This document shows positions 10,262 to 21,400 of a DNA stretch of 64,000 nt, piece after piece. The stretch's first letter is position 1, and each line of letters starts with the position of its first letter. The notes under the pieces were generated by a model. That model saw nothing but the letters and a program-made list of their open reading frames with translations, did no database searches and had not been told where the DNA came from. Both the position numbers and the translations under genes were made by a program. Source of the DNA: Holacanthus passer (taxonomy: Eukaryota > Chordata > Actinopteri > Pomacanthidae); assembly GCA_025331565.1 (NCBI GenBank), contig JAFREQ010000024.1, forward strand, positions 2,108,501-2,172,500, written 5' to 3'.

Positions 10262-10498
10262 GTCATTTTTCCTCTGTTGATCCCACTTTCTTTCATCTCT
10301 CCCTTGTTTTTTGCTGCTGTCTTTCTTTCCTCTCTCTCTTTCCATCTCCTTTCCTTTTCTTCACTCCTTCCTTCTTGCTCATATTTCCTCTCTCTCTTTT
10401 CTTCTTCTCTTCCCTCTCCTGTGTCTGTCCATTTTCCTCTTCCCTTTTTCCTTCCTTCCTTCCCTTTTTCCTTCCCTCCTTCTCTTCCCCAGCAGTTT
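10262..10498. repeat. Pyrimidine-rich (TTCC/CTCT) tract
   Basis: About 235 bases almost free of purines on the plus strand. Such tracts can adopt triplex (H-DNA) structure. ORFs through it on both strands are compositional. Sequence 9922-10261 holds nothing recognised. Confidence 0.8.
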
Positions 10499-10612
10499 GT
10501 CCTGCAGAGACCAGAAACTCTCAAGAGAAAGATAAACCTTTAGGTTTTAAGTTTTTTTCTTCTTCTTTCCTTCAGACAATCGAGGGATGAAATGAGGAAG
10601 AGAAAAACATCA

Positions 10613-10695
10613 AAGGTCCCCGACTGGACTCGAACCAGGAACACTGCTGTTCATGGTTTGCATCTGAACTCCTCAGCTACGGGTGGATCTTTGCT
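10613..10695 (-). pseudogene. tRNA-like relic (tRNA pseudogene or SINE head)
   Basis: The minus strand contains TAGCTGAGGAG, fitting the pol III A box, and GGTTCGAGTCC about 40 bases on, a full match to the B box. A T-arm (CCTGG, loop TTCGAGT, CCAGT) and part of a D-stem can be drawn. The acceptor stem pairs at only about four of seven positions and the anticodon stem has mismatches, so it is not a functional tRNA gene. Confidence 0.5.
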
Positions 10696-10716
10696 TTCAT
10701 GCAAAACTTAAATTAT

Positions 10717-10770
10717 TATAAGATAAGATTCTTCATAGATCCCCCAAAGGGGAAACTGGAAACACCGAGT
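10717..10770 (-). mobile_element. LINE-type 3' tail fragment
   Basis: Minus strand: TTTCCCCTTTGGGGGATC, a decayed AATAAA-like stretch, then AATCTTATCTTAT. This is the same end structure as at 7975-8050. It ends about 20 bases from the tRNA-like relic. Confidence 0.5.
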
Positions 10771-10879
10771 AATAATGTGGGAACATTTCCATGGTTTTGC
10801 AGTGAGAGACAAACTGAATCTGGTCATTTCCTGGTTGCCGACTCAGCTCAGGGACGACTCGTTTGTTGGAGCTTTAAAG

Positions 10880-10880
<1 letters not shown>

Positions 10881-10920
<40 letters not shown>
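10881..10920. repeat. (GT)n microsatellite
   Basis: Pure GT tract of 40 bases. Confidence 0.95.
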
Positions 10921-10922
<2 letters not shown>

Positions 10923-11054
10923 TTCTTAAATGAGAACAAACGCTCAATACACAAACTTTACACCGTTATCTTTCGCTCATTATGGAAACTAGTGCTCGCA
11001 CCTCTGATATTAACTGTCCAATTAACACTTTCACTAATGTGATCACCCTGAGTG

Positions 11055-11058
<4 letters not shown>

Positions 11059-11101
<43 letters not shown>
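11059..11101. repeat. (AC)n microsatellite
   Basis: Pure AC tract, about 140 bases from the preceding GT tract and complementary to it. Confidence 0.95.
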
Positions 11102-11102
<1 letters not shown>

Positions 11103-11613
11103 CAAATCCTGATAGCTTGGAAGTGAAGGAGGAACTGTTGACCATTGTTAACACATGTCCTGTTTCTAAACCCTGAAAAGACACAGAGGCTGTTTAACTT
11201 GTTATCTCATTCTCACTTTGGAGAGAAGGAGGTTTTCAAAAAGCAGAATTTAAAGCTTCACTTCCTGTTTTTTTCTGATTGATTTGTGTTGTATTTGCAA
11301 AATTGTACAAGAGAAACAGTGTGATGTTGTCTGTGTCTTTAGTTGTAATCTGATTACCTTTATTTACACCTGAATCAAATGTGAAGTAATAGTAACTTGT
11401 TTTTTTTCTGACTCAGGGCCCTTTTTCAAATATGACACAGAAATACTTGCAGAACTTTCACAGAAAGCTGCCAAACAAAGTCAAACACACACACGACACA
11501 CACTCTTCTGCCAAATGAAGCAGAATGAAGTGAGACAACAACCACAGCTGACAGAAAGTGGGTCACTGTGGGGAGCCCAATACGCTCAACTGACAAAAGT
11601 GCAGCTTGACTCA

Positions 11614-11615
<2 letters not shown>
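11102..11615. other. Unique non-coding sequence
   Basis: No gene or repeat recognised. Confidence 0.5.

Positions 11616-11642
<27 letters not shown>
11616..11642. repeat. (AC)n microsatellite
   Basis: Pure AC tract of 27 bases. Confidence 0.95.
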
Positions 11643-11644
<2 letters not shown>

Positions 11645-11834
11645 GCATTAAACAAATATAGATTTTAAAATACCAAAGTGTGATTTAAACATTGAGCTCA
11701 GATGAGAGTCTGCAGCAGCTCAGTCCACTCAGCCGTGAAGCCTTAATGAAACTATCTGTCGCTGCAGCCAACACTTTAATTGTACCCAAGTTTGTAACGC
11801 TCGTGTGCATGTGTGTGTGTGCGTGTGTGTGTCC

Positions 11835-12010
11835 AGATTGAGTGACCAGTCATTAGGGGGTTAAATGGGGTCTGTTGTCCGAGTGCTCTGCTGATTAAGC
11901 TGGACCGGTCAGGGCTGGTGGGCACCTGCCATGAGCAGCCTGAACCTCATCCATCACCCGCTGACCTGGCCACAGCCGGGCCCTCGGACACTGCCGGGGC
12001 CCCGGGGCCC
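11835..12010. promoter_or_regulatory. CNE-like block
   Basis: High-complexity sequence following a short GT tract, with AGTGACCAGTCATTAGG, GGTTAAATGG and CTGATTAAGCTGG, then a GC-rich run including CCGGGGCCCCGGGGCC. It looks like a constrained element; conservation was not tested. Confidence 0.3.
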
Positions 12011-12029
12011 TGGAGGCTCCTCTGCCCAG

Positions 12030-13060
12030 GAACTGACCACCGCCATTACCCCCTGGACCTGGAGCCAGGATGACCCACAGAGGCCCCTTCTCCTTTCTAA
12101 CCCCAACCCTCGCTCTGACCCTCCAAAATGACCATAACCCCCCAGAACCTGGATGGATGTAGCTCAGGGCTCCTCCAGAGCTCAAGGGTTGACTCCAAAA
12201 TGCTGACCAAGACTGTCCTCTGCAAACCTACTGGACCCAAACCTAAAGCTGACCAACGCTATTAAACCCCAAACTGAGACCTCATGTCAGCTCTAGATTC
12301 TCCATCCCTTCTCTCACCCAGGTCTGAATCCCAAACCTTCAAGCTGACCTGCACCAAAGTTCCTGAAGACATGCAAGACCTTCTCATCTCACGGTTTGAC
12401 TCCAAAAATCACAAAATGCTGATCACGATTTGCAACCCATTAAAAGTAGAGTTGACATAAGGCCAGAAACTTCTTCTTCTCTCCAACTCTAGCTTCGTCG
12501 AACTAGACGTCCAACAAAGCTTTCCACGGTTACAACACTCCAGAAGTGAAGCTGAGCTAAGCCTAAAGGTGTCTGCACCTCTCTCTGCCTTTGTTCGAGC
12601 CGAGTTCCTAATCCTCCCCTCTGCCCCTTGTTGCTGCTGGAGAGGAGGCCGTGTGGCTCAGGTCTGTCTGGCAGCACCTGGAAGCTGCTTGGATCCATTT
12701 TCTCCATATATGTTCACAATCTCTCTACAGCTTCTATGAGCATGGATCCAAACCCAGAAGCTCGTGAATTCTCCAAGATCTGCAGGTAGTTTTCTTCTTC
12801 TTTCTGGCTTTTGTTCCATCCAAAATACAAACTGGAGCTGACCAGCGTCTTAACCCTCAAACCTGGAGTTGATATGACCTTTAAAAGTCCCTTGTCCTTT
12901 CTAACCTTGGTTCAAACCTTGGTCCTAACCCCTGCATCAACCCTAAAAGCCAGCAGCACCATAACCTTTATGACCCGAGTCCTAGTTGCCCCTCGGAGGC
13001 CGTTCATGGCAAAGAGCTGACCACAAGTGTCACCTTTAAGACCTGAGGCCAAATTAGGAA
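12030..13060. repeat. Degenerate long-period repeat region
   Basis: Phrases recur in the same order with divergence. TTGACTCCAAAATGCTGA then CTGCAAACC (12187-12230) recurs as TTTGACTCCAAAAATC, AAATGCTGATCA and TTGCAACCC (12394-12440). CTGACCA(A/G)CG with TTAAACCC/TTAACCC recurs near 12248 and 12838, and CTTTCTAACC near 12090 and 12895. Spacing is irregular (about 200 bp for the clearest pair). Its origin is unknown: an old minisatellite or overlapping repeat copies. Confidence 0.4.
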
Positions 13061-13496
13061 CCGTCTTCTTGCCCGAGCCAAAAATACACAGCTCCTGAAA
13101 AGTCTTACATGGGTTAAGGATATTGCAATAAATATGCAATACAATTAAGAGAGAGAGATTTCCTGTAATAGAATAATCAAATAAAACCGAGCCGCTGGAA
13201 TGACTTTACATTAGTGCAACAACGGACGTTTGCTCTGCAGCACAAAGGAAGATTATTTTACAACACAGGAGTCAGAGAAGATTAAAAGAAACATCCTTCA
13301 TTCAGACATCTCAAATACTTCGTCAAGTTCTTGAGAATAAATAAATTCAGGAAGAGGGAGGGAACAGTCTTTTGTTCTGTGGTCACTTCCTAGAATTGAT
13401 GCAGATGGATAATGTCTTGGGATGGAAATTTTTGACCGATCCATTTTAATGAAACTGAAGCAGAAGCTCGAGTTCAAACATACTCGGTGCTAAAGA

Positions 13497-13497
<1 letters not shown>
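13061..13497. other. Unique non-coding sequence
   Basis: Unique sequence with no recognised exon or repeat. Confidence 0.5.

Positions 13498-13530
<33 letters not shown>
13498..13530. repeat. Poly-A run of 33 bases
   Basis: An uninterrupted A run. It could mark the 3' end of a retroposed copy, but the sequence to its left matches nothing I know and no target duplication is visible. Confidence 0.9.
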
Positions 13531-13533
<3 letters not shown>

Positions 13534-13929
13534 ACTCATGGTTTCTTGCAAAGACGAGTCTGACTGAAACAGAAAGTCATTCTTTTTAAAACTCACTGCA
13601 GCTTTGCTTTCGTTTGATCGCACTCCAGACCAGTTTAGAGATTCATGTCGTCAAGGAAAACCACTAATAGTTGCAAAAATATAAAAGAACAACAGCTGCA
13701 GCAAATAAGCAAAAACAGGGGAAAGGAAATGGAAGATTTAGAGACATTAGAGTCAGATTCTCTCGTGCTAAAAATATGTCAACAAAGACAAGAAACCATT
13801 CGAAACTTTCTAATGCAATAAAATGTCTGTATAAGTGAAAAGTGTAAATAGAGTACATCATCTTTATTCTTATTTTTGTCTTATTTCTTGTCACTCAATC
13901 ACTTTTTCACTTCTGTTTTTTGACTCTTG

Positions 13930-13991
13930 AGCTGCTGTAACAAGTGAATTTCCCCGATGTGAGATCAAAAAAGTTTTTATAATTATCTTAT
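13930..13991 (+). mobile_element. LINE-type 3' tail fragment
   Basis: GCTGCTGTAAC, AAGTGAATTTCCCC, GATGTGAGATCAAAAAAG, then TATCTTATTTT. This matches the minus-strand reading at 7975-8050 in order and spacing. The AATAAA-like signal has decayed to AAAAAA. Confidence 0.6.
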
Positions 13992-14664
13992 TTTACAAAA
14001 CAGTCATGTTAAAGTTCTGGCACAGGTGGTTTCACAGTGGTGACAAGTTCAGGACAACTTCAAGTTCTTCACATCCGTATTTCTTAAAAATGAATGTTTC
14101 ATTGCATAAATGTGCTTTAATGTTGTGCTGTGGCAGGTCGGCCACCTGAAGGCTCTGCCAGACATCAGGCTTTAACAGGCACAAACAGTAACGCAGACTT
14201 TGTAACGGAAGCAGATGTAAAGTCACATCCAGTCCTCCGGGACAAAGCCTGAACCAGACAACACAAGCTCCAGACCCTCGCCAACCCAGACTCATGCTCT
14301 AATACCGTCCGCCTCAAAGAAAAAATCCATAAAAAATAATCAGCGGCCCGTGTCCTCCTCGGCCCCAAGCTGTCAGATAGAAATCACAGTCAGATTAATT
14401 CATGACAACACGTCTAAATTAAACATACTCTGCTCGTGGTCATTTTGTAATTAGGCCAGACAACCCCGGGGGGTCCCACCAAAAAAAACAAGTCGCAAGA
14501 GGTGAAAGTTGCACGGACAAAGACGGACAGCAGGACACTTTGTCCTCAACTGTGAGTCTTTATGGACTTTAATAATAACCAAATGGAAGTTATGAAATCT
14601 ATGTTGATTATATAGTTTTTTATGGTACTGAAGAGGAGCAGTGAAACCAGGTGTGGGTGTGGAT

Positions 14665-14666
<2 letters not shown>
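13992..14666. other. Unique sequence with one CNE-like patch
   Basis: Sequence at 14395-14485 (TTAATTCATG, TAAATTAAACATA, TTTTGTAATTAGGCC) is homeodomain-word rich and may be constrained. The rest shows nothing. The minus-strand ORFs near 14.03-14.37 kb have no recognisable domain. Confidence 0.35.
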
Positions 14667-14706
<40 letters not shown>

Positions 14707-14795
14707 CGATGCGATGCGACCGTGGGGCCGGGTTTAACTGGTTCATGGTCTGTGGAGATCTGATAGGAGATCAGTTCACCGTTTCTTTATAAGTG

Positions 14796-14848
<53 letters not shown>
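14667..14848. repeat. (GT)n and (AC)n pair
   Basis: GT tract at 14667-14704 and AC tract at 14798-14848, separated by 93 bases of unique sequence. The two are complementary and could pair as arms of a large hairpin. Confidence 0.95.
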
Positions 14849-14851
<3 letters not shown>

Positions 14852-15039
14852 TATGCATTGTGTGTGATCTCTTATCAGTGTGCAGAGAGGATGTCGTGGT
14901 GGAAACACTAACCCACTGACCTGCTGGCCTTGAAAAGTGAAATGGATTTACTGCTCCTCTGTTTTCAGCCTTTTCCTCTCAGATTGCCTCGATTGCTTCG
15001 TTGTTGTCGTCCTCGGCTTTTATTGCAACGAGCAGCACG

Positions 15040-15040
<1 letters not shown>

Positions 15041-15077
<37 letters not shown>
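15041..15077. repeat. (GT)n microsatellite
   Basis: Pure GT tract. Confidence 0.95.
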
Positions 15078-15079
<2 letters not shown>

Positions 15080-15382
15080 TAAAATATACAATGATGTTAT
15101 TGACCATTATGGTGTTTTCAAGGCCAGTGCTGAAGTTCATGTGTAGAAACACTGCGGCTCCATCAGGTCCAGACGCTGACGATCCTTTTTAATTTATTAC
15201 ACCTTCACATGTTTTCACTCCGACATGTTTCACACACACTTTCTCTCATATTAATTTCCAGTTGCACTCACATCAGCTCTGTCACAGAGGCCTCACACAC
15301 CCTCTTTATCTCAGGTAAAGTCGCAGCTTTTCAAGGACAAGAAAGAGAGAAGAGGTGACACACATTCTGCAACAAAACACCA

Positions 15383-15384
<2 letters not shown>

Positions 15385-15417
<33 letters not shown>
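15385..15417. repeat. (GT)n microsatellite
   Basis: Pure GT tract. Confidence 0.95.
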
Positions 15418-15418
<1 letters not shown>

Positions 15419-15595
15419 CTCTGAAGTGGGACACTTCTCAGCACAAAGTCACTCATCCTGGTGCATTTGTTTACCTGTGTGTGTATTGAAATTGACAAGT
15501 ACTCACACACACACTTTTATAGAGAATCACAGGAATATAAGGTGACACCTCAACTCTCACACAATACATGAAGACACAGTTCATACACTTTACAC

Positions 15596-15597
<2 letters not shown>

Positions 15598-15630
<33 letters not shown>
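15598..15630. repeat. (AC)n microsatellite
   Basis: Pure AC tract. Confidence 0.95.
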
Positions 15631-15631
<1 letters not shown>

Positions 15632-16454
15632 TCTATAGGATCTTTATCATTCTGACGTGACCCAAAAACAAATTATGTTGATTCACTTTTAATTTGTTTC
15701 TCCAAATATGTTTTGAAGGGAAGATAATCATTGACTGCAAATATGCTCACTGGAAATATATTTTGCGATGAAGGAAGTTTTAGAGGAAGATCATGTTTTT
15801 GGTTAAATATTGAAAATCCTGTCTCGTGCTTCAAAGTTGATTTTTTGTTATTTGCCCTCGATGCTCAATCTTTTCCAAAACCAAGTGATTAAACACAACC
15901 ATAAACACATTTACTGCGACGGGAGATCTTCAGAAAAACAAATAAAATATGCGGTCGGTCGACATTTTGAAGAAACATTCACCGTTTAAAAAACTGCACA
16001 TGTTCAACGCTTCCTGATTATGTTGGTAAATTATTCAGATGGATTTATGCTGTTGAAAATTAGTAGTATGGGAAACTTTCACCAGAATCGCAAACATTAC
16101 ATTTACAGAAACACATATTTTCCCAATGATCCAAGTTGCTCAGGTTTTGAGATATTCAGCTCTTATGACACCACCTGATACAATGGAGGAGAGAAGATCC
16201 AGGAAGTGAGAATATTTCAGAATCGCAGCCCAGATTCATCTGATGAAGCTCAAATTAAGAGCTCGTAGCAAGAACCCTCATCTCTCCCTGTGGCGGACGA
16301 GTATTGTCTTCTGAACATAAAGAGCACACACACATCTGTAGGAAACACAGTCTGACATGAAGCAGTTCAACACCCAGACCTGACGTGAACCTGAAACCCC
16401 GACTGTTCACCTGCAACAGCAAAAACAGAGACACAATAAAATACAAATCTCATG

Positions 16455-16456
<2 letters not shown>
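15631..16456. other. Unique non-coding sequence
   Basis: AT-rich unique sequence. The part at 16000-16200 reads like an old interspersed repeat, but I could not match it to a family. No gene seen. Confidence 0.45.
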
Positions 16457-16506
<50 letters not shown>

Positions 16507-16807
16507 CAGGCCGCGGCGCGTGGCTGCTGCTGCGAGGAGAAGTTCCCTGGCCGTCTGCCAAGCTAAAACACACACACACACACACACAACTGTTCACATC
16601 TTAGCGCCAAGCTCAGATAAAGGCTTCCCTCGAATCTGGCTGGGTGGTTGTTCCTGTGTGTGTGTGTGGACGGAGAGAGAGAGAGAGAGAGTGGAGAGAG
16701 AGGAGGTAAAGTTTAAGTACAGTCAGACAGGAGAGAGTAAACACTGATAAGTCCCAGCTGTACGTGTGTGTGTGTGTGTGTCCATGTGGCCATGTGTGCA
16801 CACCCCC

Positions 16808-16871
<64 letters not shown>

Positions 16872-16973
16872 ACACTTCCGAGCCCCCCAACCTTTCCATC
16901 AAATCCATCGTCCCACACACACTTCCACCACTTTGATGAGGTGAAGGAGTGTGTGTCCGCGCTCAGCCTGTGT

Positions 16974-17010
<37 letters not shown>
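16457..17010. repeat. Dense microsatellite cluster around CNE-like spacers
   Basis: (AC)n 16457-16502, (AC)n 16568-16588, (GA)n 16674-16692, (GT)n 16764-16780, (AC)n 16811-16866 and (GT)n 16970-17010. The spacers 16503-16567 and 16589-16650 are GC-balanced, high-complexity and may be constrained. Confidence 0.9.
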
Positions 17011-17013
<3 letters not shown>

Positions 17014-17089
17014 GAGAGCCCGATCTGTTTCATGTAAAGATCAGAAGATTCGGCTCATGGGCACGACGGAAGTAGAAGCCACAAAGTTT

Positions 17090-17162
17090 GAAGAAAGCAG
17101 AGGAAGAGGAGGAAGAAGAGGAGGAGGAGGATGATGAGGGTGAAGAGGAGGATGAAGAGGAA
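17090..17162. repeat. Purine-rich GAGGA tract
   Basis: GAGGAAGAGGAGGAAGA-type sequence of about 70 bases. It is followed by unique sequence to 17433 and a short AC/AT tract at 17434-17462. Confidence 0.8.
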
Positions 17163-17895
17163 TGTGGGCTAAATGGAAAAAAACAGCGGAATTAAAGTTA
17201 TCAACAATCAATCAAAGTGATCAAATAAATGGTGAAAATTGTGGCAGTGTTGATCTTTAGAGTCGTTTCCTAACAAACATTTTTAACAAACGAGTAAACA
17301 AACATTACTCAAACAGGAGAAAAATTGTTGGGGACAATTTTCAGGAGCAGATTAACAGACGTTCGCTGCAGCACTGAGTTTCCAGCAGCGCTGACTACGG
17401 TGTGTGTGAAGGAACACGTCACACATCTATATGTACACACACACACACACACACATATATATCAGAGCTCTGATACACAAACACAACTCCACAGTGAAAA
17501 CTTTCACTGTTGGTTTTGGCCTCTTCGTGAGATTTGTTGATGATGACACAATATCACCAGATCGTATTTTGTCTTTTCAGAGTACGTCTGTGCTCAAAGG
17601 AACTTGTCTGCCAAGAACAACAGCGCGACTCTTTCATATGAATCTAACAGTTTTCGGGCAGGTGAGAGATTTATCGTGTGGAGTAATGAGCCATTTCAGG
17701 CTGTAACTGATCTCAAGCTGAACTCTGCTTCCCACAAGTTTGTTGATGCAGGACAGAAACATAAACCTGAAACTGAAAATCTCCTTTTGTTGCTAACGTA
17801 AAACAATATTGTTATACACCTCCAAATAATATCTGCTTATTGAAAGGATGATTAGTAATTCTATCTTGTTCAATAACTCACACACAGAGTTTCCT
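17163..17895. other. Unique non-coding sequence
   Basis: The phrase TTGTTGGGGACAATTTTCAG near 17325 may belong to an old repeat. No exon recognised. Confidence 0.4.
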
Positions 17896-17899
17896 TTCT

Positions 17900-18165
17900 A
17901 ACATGTGTTTAACGTTTTACGTTTTTTAACGTCGATTTAGGCACCAAACTCTTTGGTCAGGTTCAGGAAAAGATCTTGGTTTGAGTTAAAAGAATGAGTC
18001 AGCGCTGATTCCTGGTTTCACATTGGACTTAAACAGACGTCTCCATGGTGAAAGTCCTTGTGTTTGACCCGTCCAACCTCCTCCATACATGGACTTTATG
18101 GCCCTTTATACTACGTCACCTCCTAAAGGAGCAGAAAGGCTGGAAGACAAACTTCTCCCACTTGC
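17900..18165 (+). mobile_element. Decayed fish interspersed repeat
   Basis: The series TTTAACGTC, TTAGGCACCAAAC, GGTTCAGGAAAAGATC, TGGTTTGAGTTAAAA, GAAAGTCC, TTGACCCGTCCAACC, CATGGACTTTATG, ACTACGTCACCTCCTAA follows the order of a repeat I recognise from many teleost genomes. It is non-coding. The class is not known to me with certainty, and neither end is defined. Confidence 0.5.
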
Positions 18166-19049
18166 AGCCAGCAACTCGTCTGAACCCCCGAACTGTCAAT
18201 CATAATAGTAGACAATACTAAACAATAGTTATTGATGAGTTGATTGTCAGTTTCATGTGGACGAAGCTGAAACAGGATCTGCAGCGAAGGAGCAATAACT
18301 GCTTCCTTTCTCACACATTTTGCATAACAACATCAGACGACCAAAACGTTCCGCATGCAAATGAAATGTTGACGAGGCAGTTACATTATCTCCTGAGGTA
18401 TCAGCTGATTTGATTCTACAAACAAAAACCTGCAAAACCGCACAATCCCATGTGGTCTTATCGACATGTCTTTGCTTTTTATGACCTTTTACAGACAGAA
18501 TAAAACGGCGTGCACAAACCATGGGAGATTTTTTTATCTGTTTTTTTTTAATCATTTGAGAATTTTAGGATCAGTGTTTAAAGATCAATGCGTAGCTCCC
18601 CATCTTTAAATAAATATATAAATGGCCAAAATTTAGATGCACAAATCTGCAATGGACACTTTCTCATTCCAGCTCAGGCGAAGGATGGAAGGAAAGTGGA
18701 AACAGTGGAAAGAAGGAGAGGATGTATAAAAGTATGGAGGGAAGCCACAACTGATGGTTCGGGTTGGGAAATGGTCACTCATAAAAATATACATGATTAA
18801 AGATTAATGGGCAAATAAAGGACTCACTGACACATTTCTGCTCTCTGTCATGACAGAAACTGAAAACAGACGACGCTCACTTGTCTTTTCATCGCTCGCA
18901 GTTTTTTGTTGTGTTTATCTCCGTCGCTCGTGTTTTCAGGCTGAAGCTGGAAGTTCGGCTCCATGGCAGTCGGCCTGATGACACACAGCTCTGTCTGGCC
19001 TGTGGTTTAATCTCAAGTGGTCCACATACCCCCCCCAACAGCAGAGCGT
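18166..19049. other. Unique non-coding sequence
   Basis: Unique sequence. The part at 18940-19030 is GC-balanced and high-complexity and may be constrained. No gene seen. Confidence 0.45.
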
Positions 19050-19189
19050 GCACACACACACACACACACACACACTGGATACAGAGACAAACACACACAT
19101 ACAGAGACACACATCAAGAGATACACAGATGGATGCAAACACACACAGGATGAAAACATGCTGCTCAAGAACAAGCTGAATCACACGTG

Positions 19190-19220
<31 letters not shown>

Positions 19221-19363
19221 ACACGTATGCACAAACAGCTGTTTCCAACATGCTGAGGCAGTCTGGAAACCACTTCCTCTCAGCGGCTCAAACACATTTT
19301 CTTCATTTACTGTTCGCTCAAACAGGCAGGCAGAGCACTTTCACTGCACACACATGCTCCGGC

Positions 19364-19407
<44 letters not shown>
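19050..19407. repeat. Three AC/GT microsatellites
   Basis: (AC)n 19050-19075, (AC)n 19189-19218 with ACAG-rich sequence between, and (GT)n 19370-19407. Confidence 0.93.
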
Positions 19408-19411
<4 letters not shown>

Positions 19412-19654
19412 AGAGTGAAAGAAAAGAGAGGGAGAGATGTGTTTTTGCATGTTTGGATGAAATTGAGTGTGTTTTTTTTTTGAAGTGAAACAGAGTTAAT
19501 CTGAGCACTTTGTATAAGTTTGAGGGAACATTTTTATGATGTGTTTGCGTGTGTTTATGTATGTGCGTGTGCGTGTGTGTGTGTGAGAGAGAACATGTGT
19601 GTGTGTCAGAGCTAATGGTTGATCTGATATTAACTGTTAAACCGTGTTAAGTGA

Positions 19655-19835
19655 CACACACACACACACACACTTCAGAGGGCATTTCCTGGAGACTCTA
19701 ACCTGAACCCAAGTCTTCACCCTGATTTAAGTTATGGGGACTTGCGTTTTGTCCCCATAAGGGAGGTAAGTCCCCACAATGCGACTGTGTAAACAGATTT
19801 ATGTCCTCACAACATGAGAAACACACACAGACACA
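19655..19835 (+). mobile_element. Copy A of the (AC)n-bracketed repeat
   Basis: An (AC)n tract (19655-19673) is followed by CTTCAGAGG, CATTTCCTGGAGACTCTAACC, AACCCAAGTCTTCACCCTG, GGGGACTT, TTTTGTCCCCATAAGG, AAGTCCCCACAATG, GACTGTGTAAACAG and CTCACAACATGAGAAACACAC, ending in AC-rich sequence again. I recognise it as a widespread fish repeat that occurs between AC tracts. It is homologous to the copies at 4.76 and 56.43 kb. Confidence 0.7.
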
Positions 19836-19844
19836 CATTCGACA

Positions 19845-20005
19845 CACTCCTTCATGTCATGGCTGGTGGCCAGAGTCTGCTCGGCTCTGATTGGCCAGCA
19901 CTCTGTAAATATTTAGAAGAAGCGGAAGGGTCCACGGTCCGGCCTGTCGCCACGGGAGACGGATCGCCTCCCATCCCTCAGCCCTTCCCCAAACACACAC
20001 AAAGA

Positions 20006-20048
<43 letters not shown>

Positions 20049-20132
20049 GACCAACACACACACACACACACACACACACCCATCTCCGGTCTCTCGGATC
20101 TATAGCCACGGCCACCAGGTTGAACGGATCAA

Positions 20133-20133
<1 letters not shown>
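19845..20133. promoter_or_regulatory. CNE-like block with two (AC)n tracts
   Basis: High-complexity sequence 19855-19985 (CTCTGATTGGCC, CTGTAAATATTTAG) and 20081-20133 (GGTTGAACGGATCAATC), separated by AC tracts at 20008-20046 and 20054-20079. Conservation not tested. Confidence 0.3.

Positions 20134-20172
<39 letters not shown>
20134..20172. repeat. (AC)n microsatellite
   Basis: Pure AC tract. Unique sequence with a short CT run (20211-20233) follows to 20394. Confidence 0.95.
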
Positions 20173-20176
<4 letters not shown>

Positions 20177-20394
20177 GGGTTGATATTAGACAAGGTGTTG
20201 ATATGTCCCCTCTCTCCCTCTCTCTCTCTCTCCAACCCCTGGATGACCTTTCACCTCACCTCTGTGTCTCTCCGGCCAATCAGAGGTCACGTCTCCCTCC
20301 TGAGAACCAGCTCTTCACTCACATGTTGCTCCTCATGTTCAGTCCTGTAACTAACAATCAGCTTCATTATTGCTTAATCTGCAAACTGTAATTT

Positions 20395-20650
20395 AATTCG
20401 TTGTTTGAGTCTTTTTGGGTAAAAAATATCAAACAGCTGTGAAAAACGTGGGACTCCAAAGTGAACTCATCGTTTGTTTTGTCTGACCAATGATCCAAGA
20501 GTCAAAGATATTCAGTTTGGAATTAGGTAAAACAGACACAATCGGCAAATCCTCAAATCCCACAGGCTGGAAAACTTGATTTGACTGATGAATCAAATAC
20601 CAAAACTGTTGTTGCTCAATTAAAAGATTCATTGACACATTTTTTCATTG
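20395..20650 (+). mobile_element. Decayed fish repeat (nonautonomous DNA-transposon-like)
   Basis: ATCAAACAGCTGTGAAAAA, then TTTGTTTTGTCTGACC, then CAAAGATATTCAGTTT, then AATCAAATACCAAAACTG and TTGTTGCTCAATTAAAAG. This is the order of an abundant teleost repeat whose ends normally carry TAATCGATTAATCG-type words. Those ends have decayed here. It has no coding capacity. Confidence 0.6.
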
Positions 20651-21203
20651 CAACACATTTTCTGACCTTTCAGGCATCGTTTGGAAAGTCAGCTTTACAG
20701 CAATCTAAATCAACTTGCACAGACTTGAAACCTACATGAGTCACGTCATTCATCAAAGTTCAGAACATTTAGGCTTCTGCGTTTTTTTTTTGTCAGGACG
20801 ACTTTCACGTTGCTAATTACATAAAACATGTTACTGTAATCGTCATTTAAACAAACACTGAACCATTAACATTCCACATCTCATCGAGAGGAGACACCGC
20901 TCAGAGACAGCGGCGCCGACAGAAGCCGAGCACCACGTTTGTGATTCTGCACAATGCTAAAGTTCAGTACAGGAAGTCGGACCTTTAGAGGACGAGTTGC
21001 CAGGATGGTCCAGAGAACGAGGATTTAAAAAACATTGGCATCGAATGTAAAACTAAATGTTGGCAGAATCGTCAGACGTCATTTCATCGTCACTTTCCAA
21101 AATCCTAATTTGACACATCATGATAGAACTCTGGGAAGAACATTGACCTTTAACCTGCAGGCTGCTGTTTTTCAGAAACTTAAATTTGGGTGAACAAAAA
21201 GGT

Positions 21204-21206
<3 letters not shown>
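20651..21206. other. Unique non-coding sequence
   Basis: A GC-richer patch lies at 20885-20940. No gene or repeat recognised. Confidence 0.5.
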
Positions 21207-21262
<56 letters not shown>

Positions 21263-21360
21263 AGGAGCACGCCCACATCGAGGCCATTACCTCTCCACCT
21301 TCCGCTGTAATCTGCCTCTGTCTCTCTCTCCTCTGTCAACCAGTCATACATCTTCTGATA

Positions 21361-21399
<39 letters not shown>
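21207..21399. repeat. Two (AC)n tracts
   Basis: Pure AC tracts 21207-21260 and 21362-21399, with a 100-base spacer that is pyrimidine-rich at its right side. Confidence 0.95.

Positions 21400-21400
<1 letters not shown>

Noticed and set aside
10240..10543. Overlapping Ser/Phe/Leu-rich ORFs on both strands
   Set aside because: Artefacts of a pyrimidine-rich tract.
13200..13530. Processed pseudogene ending in the 33-base poly-A
   Set aside because: No coding similarity, no polyadenylation signal in the right place and no target duplication found.
19814..20350. 178-codon plus-strand ORF, the longest in the window
   Set aside because: Its middle is His-Thr from three (AC)n tracts and the rest has no domain or splice support.
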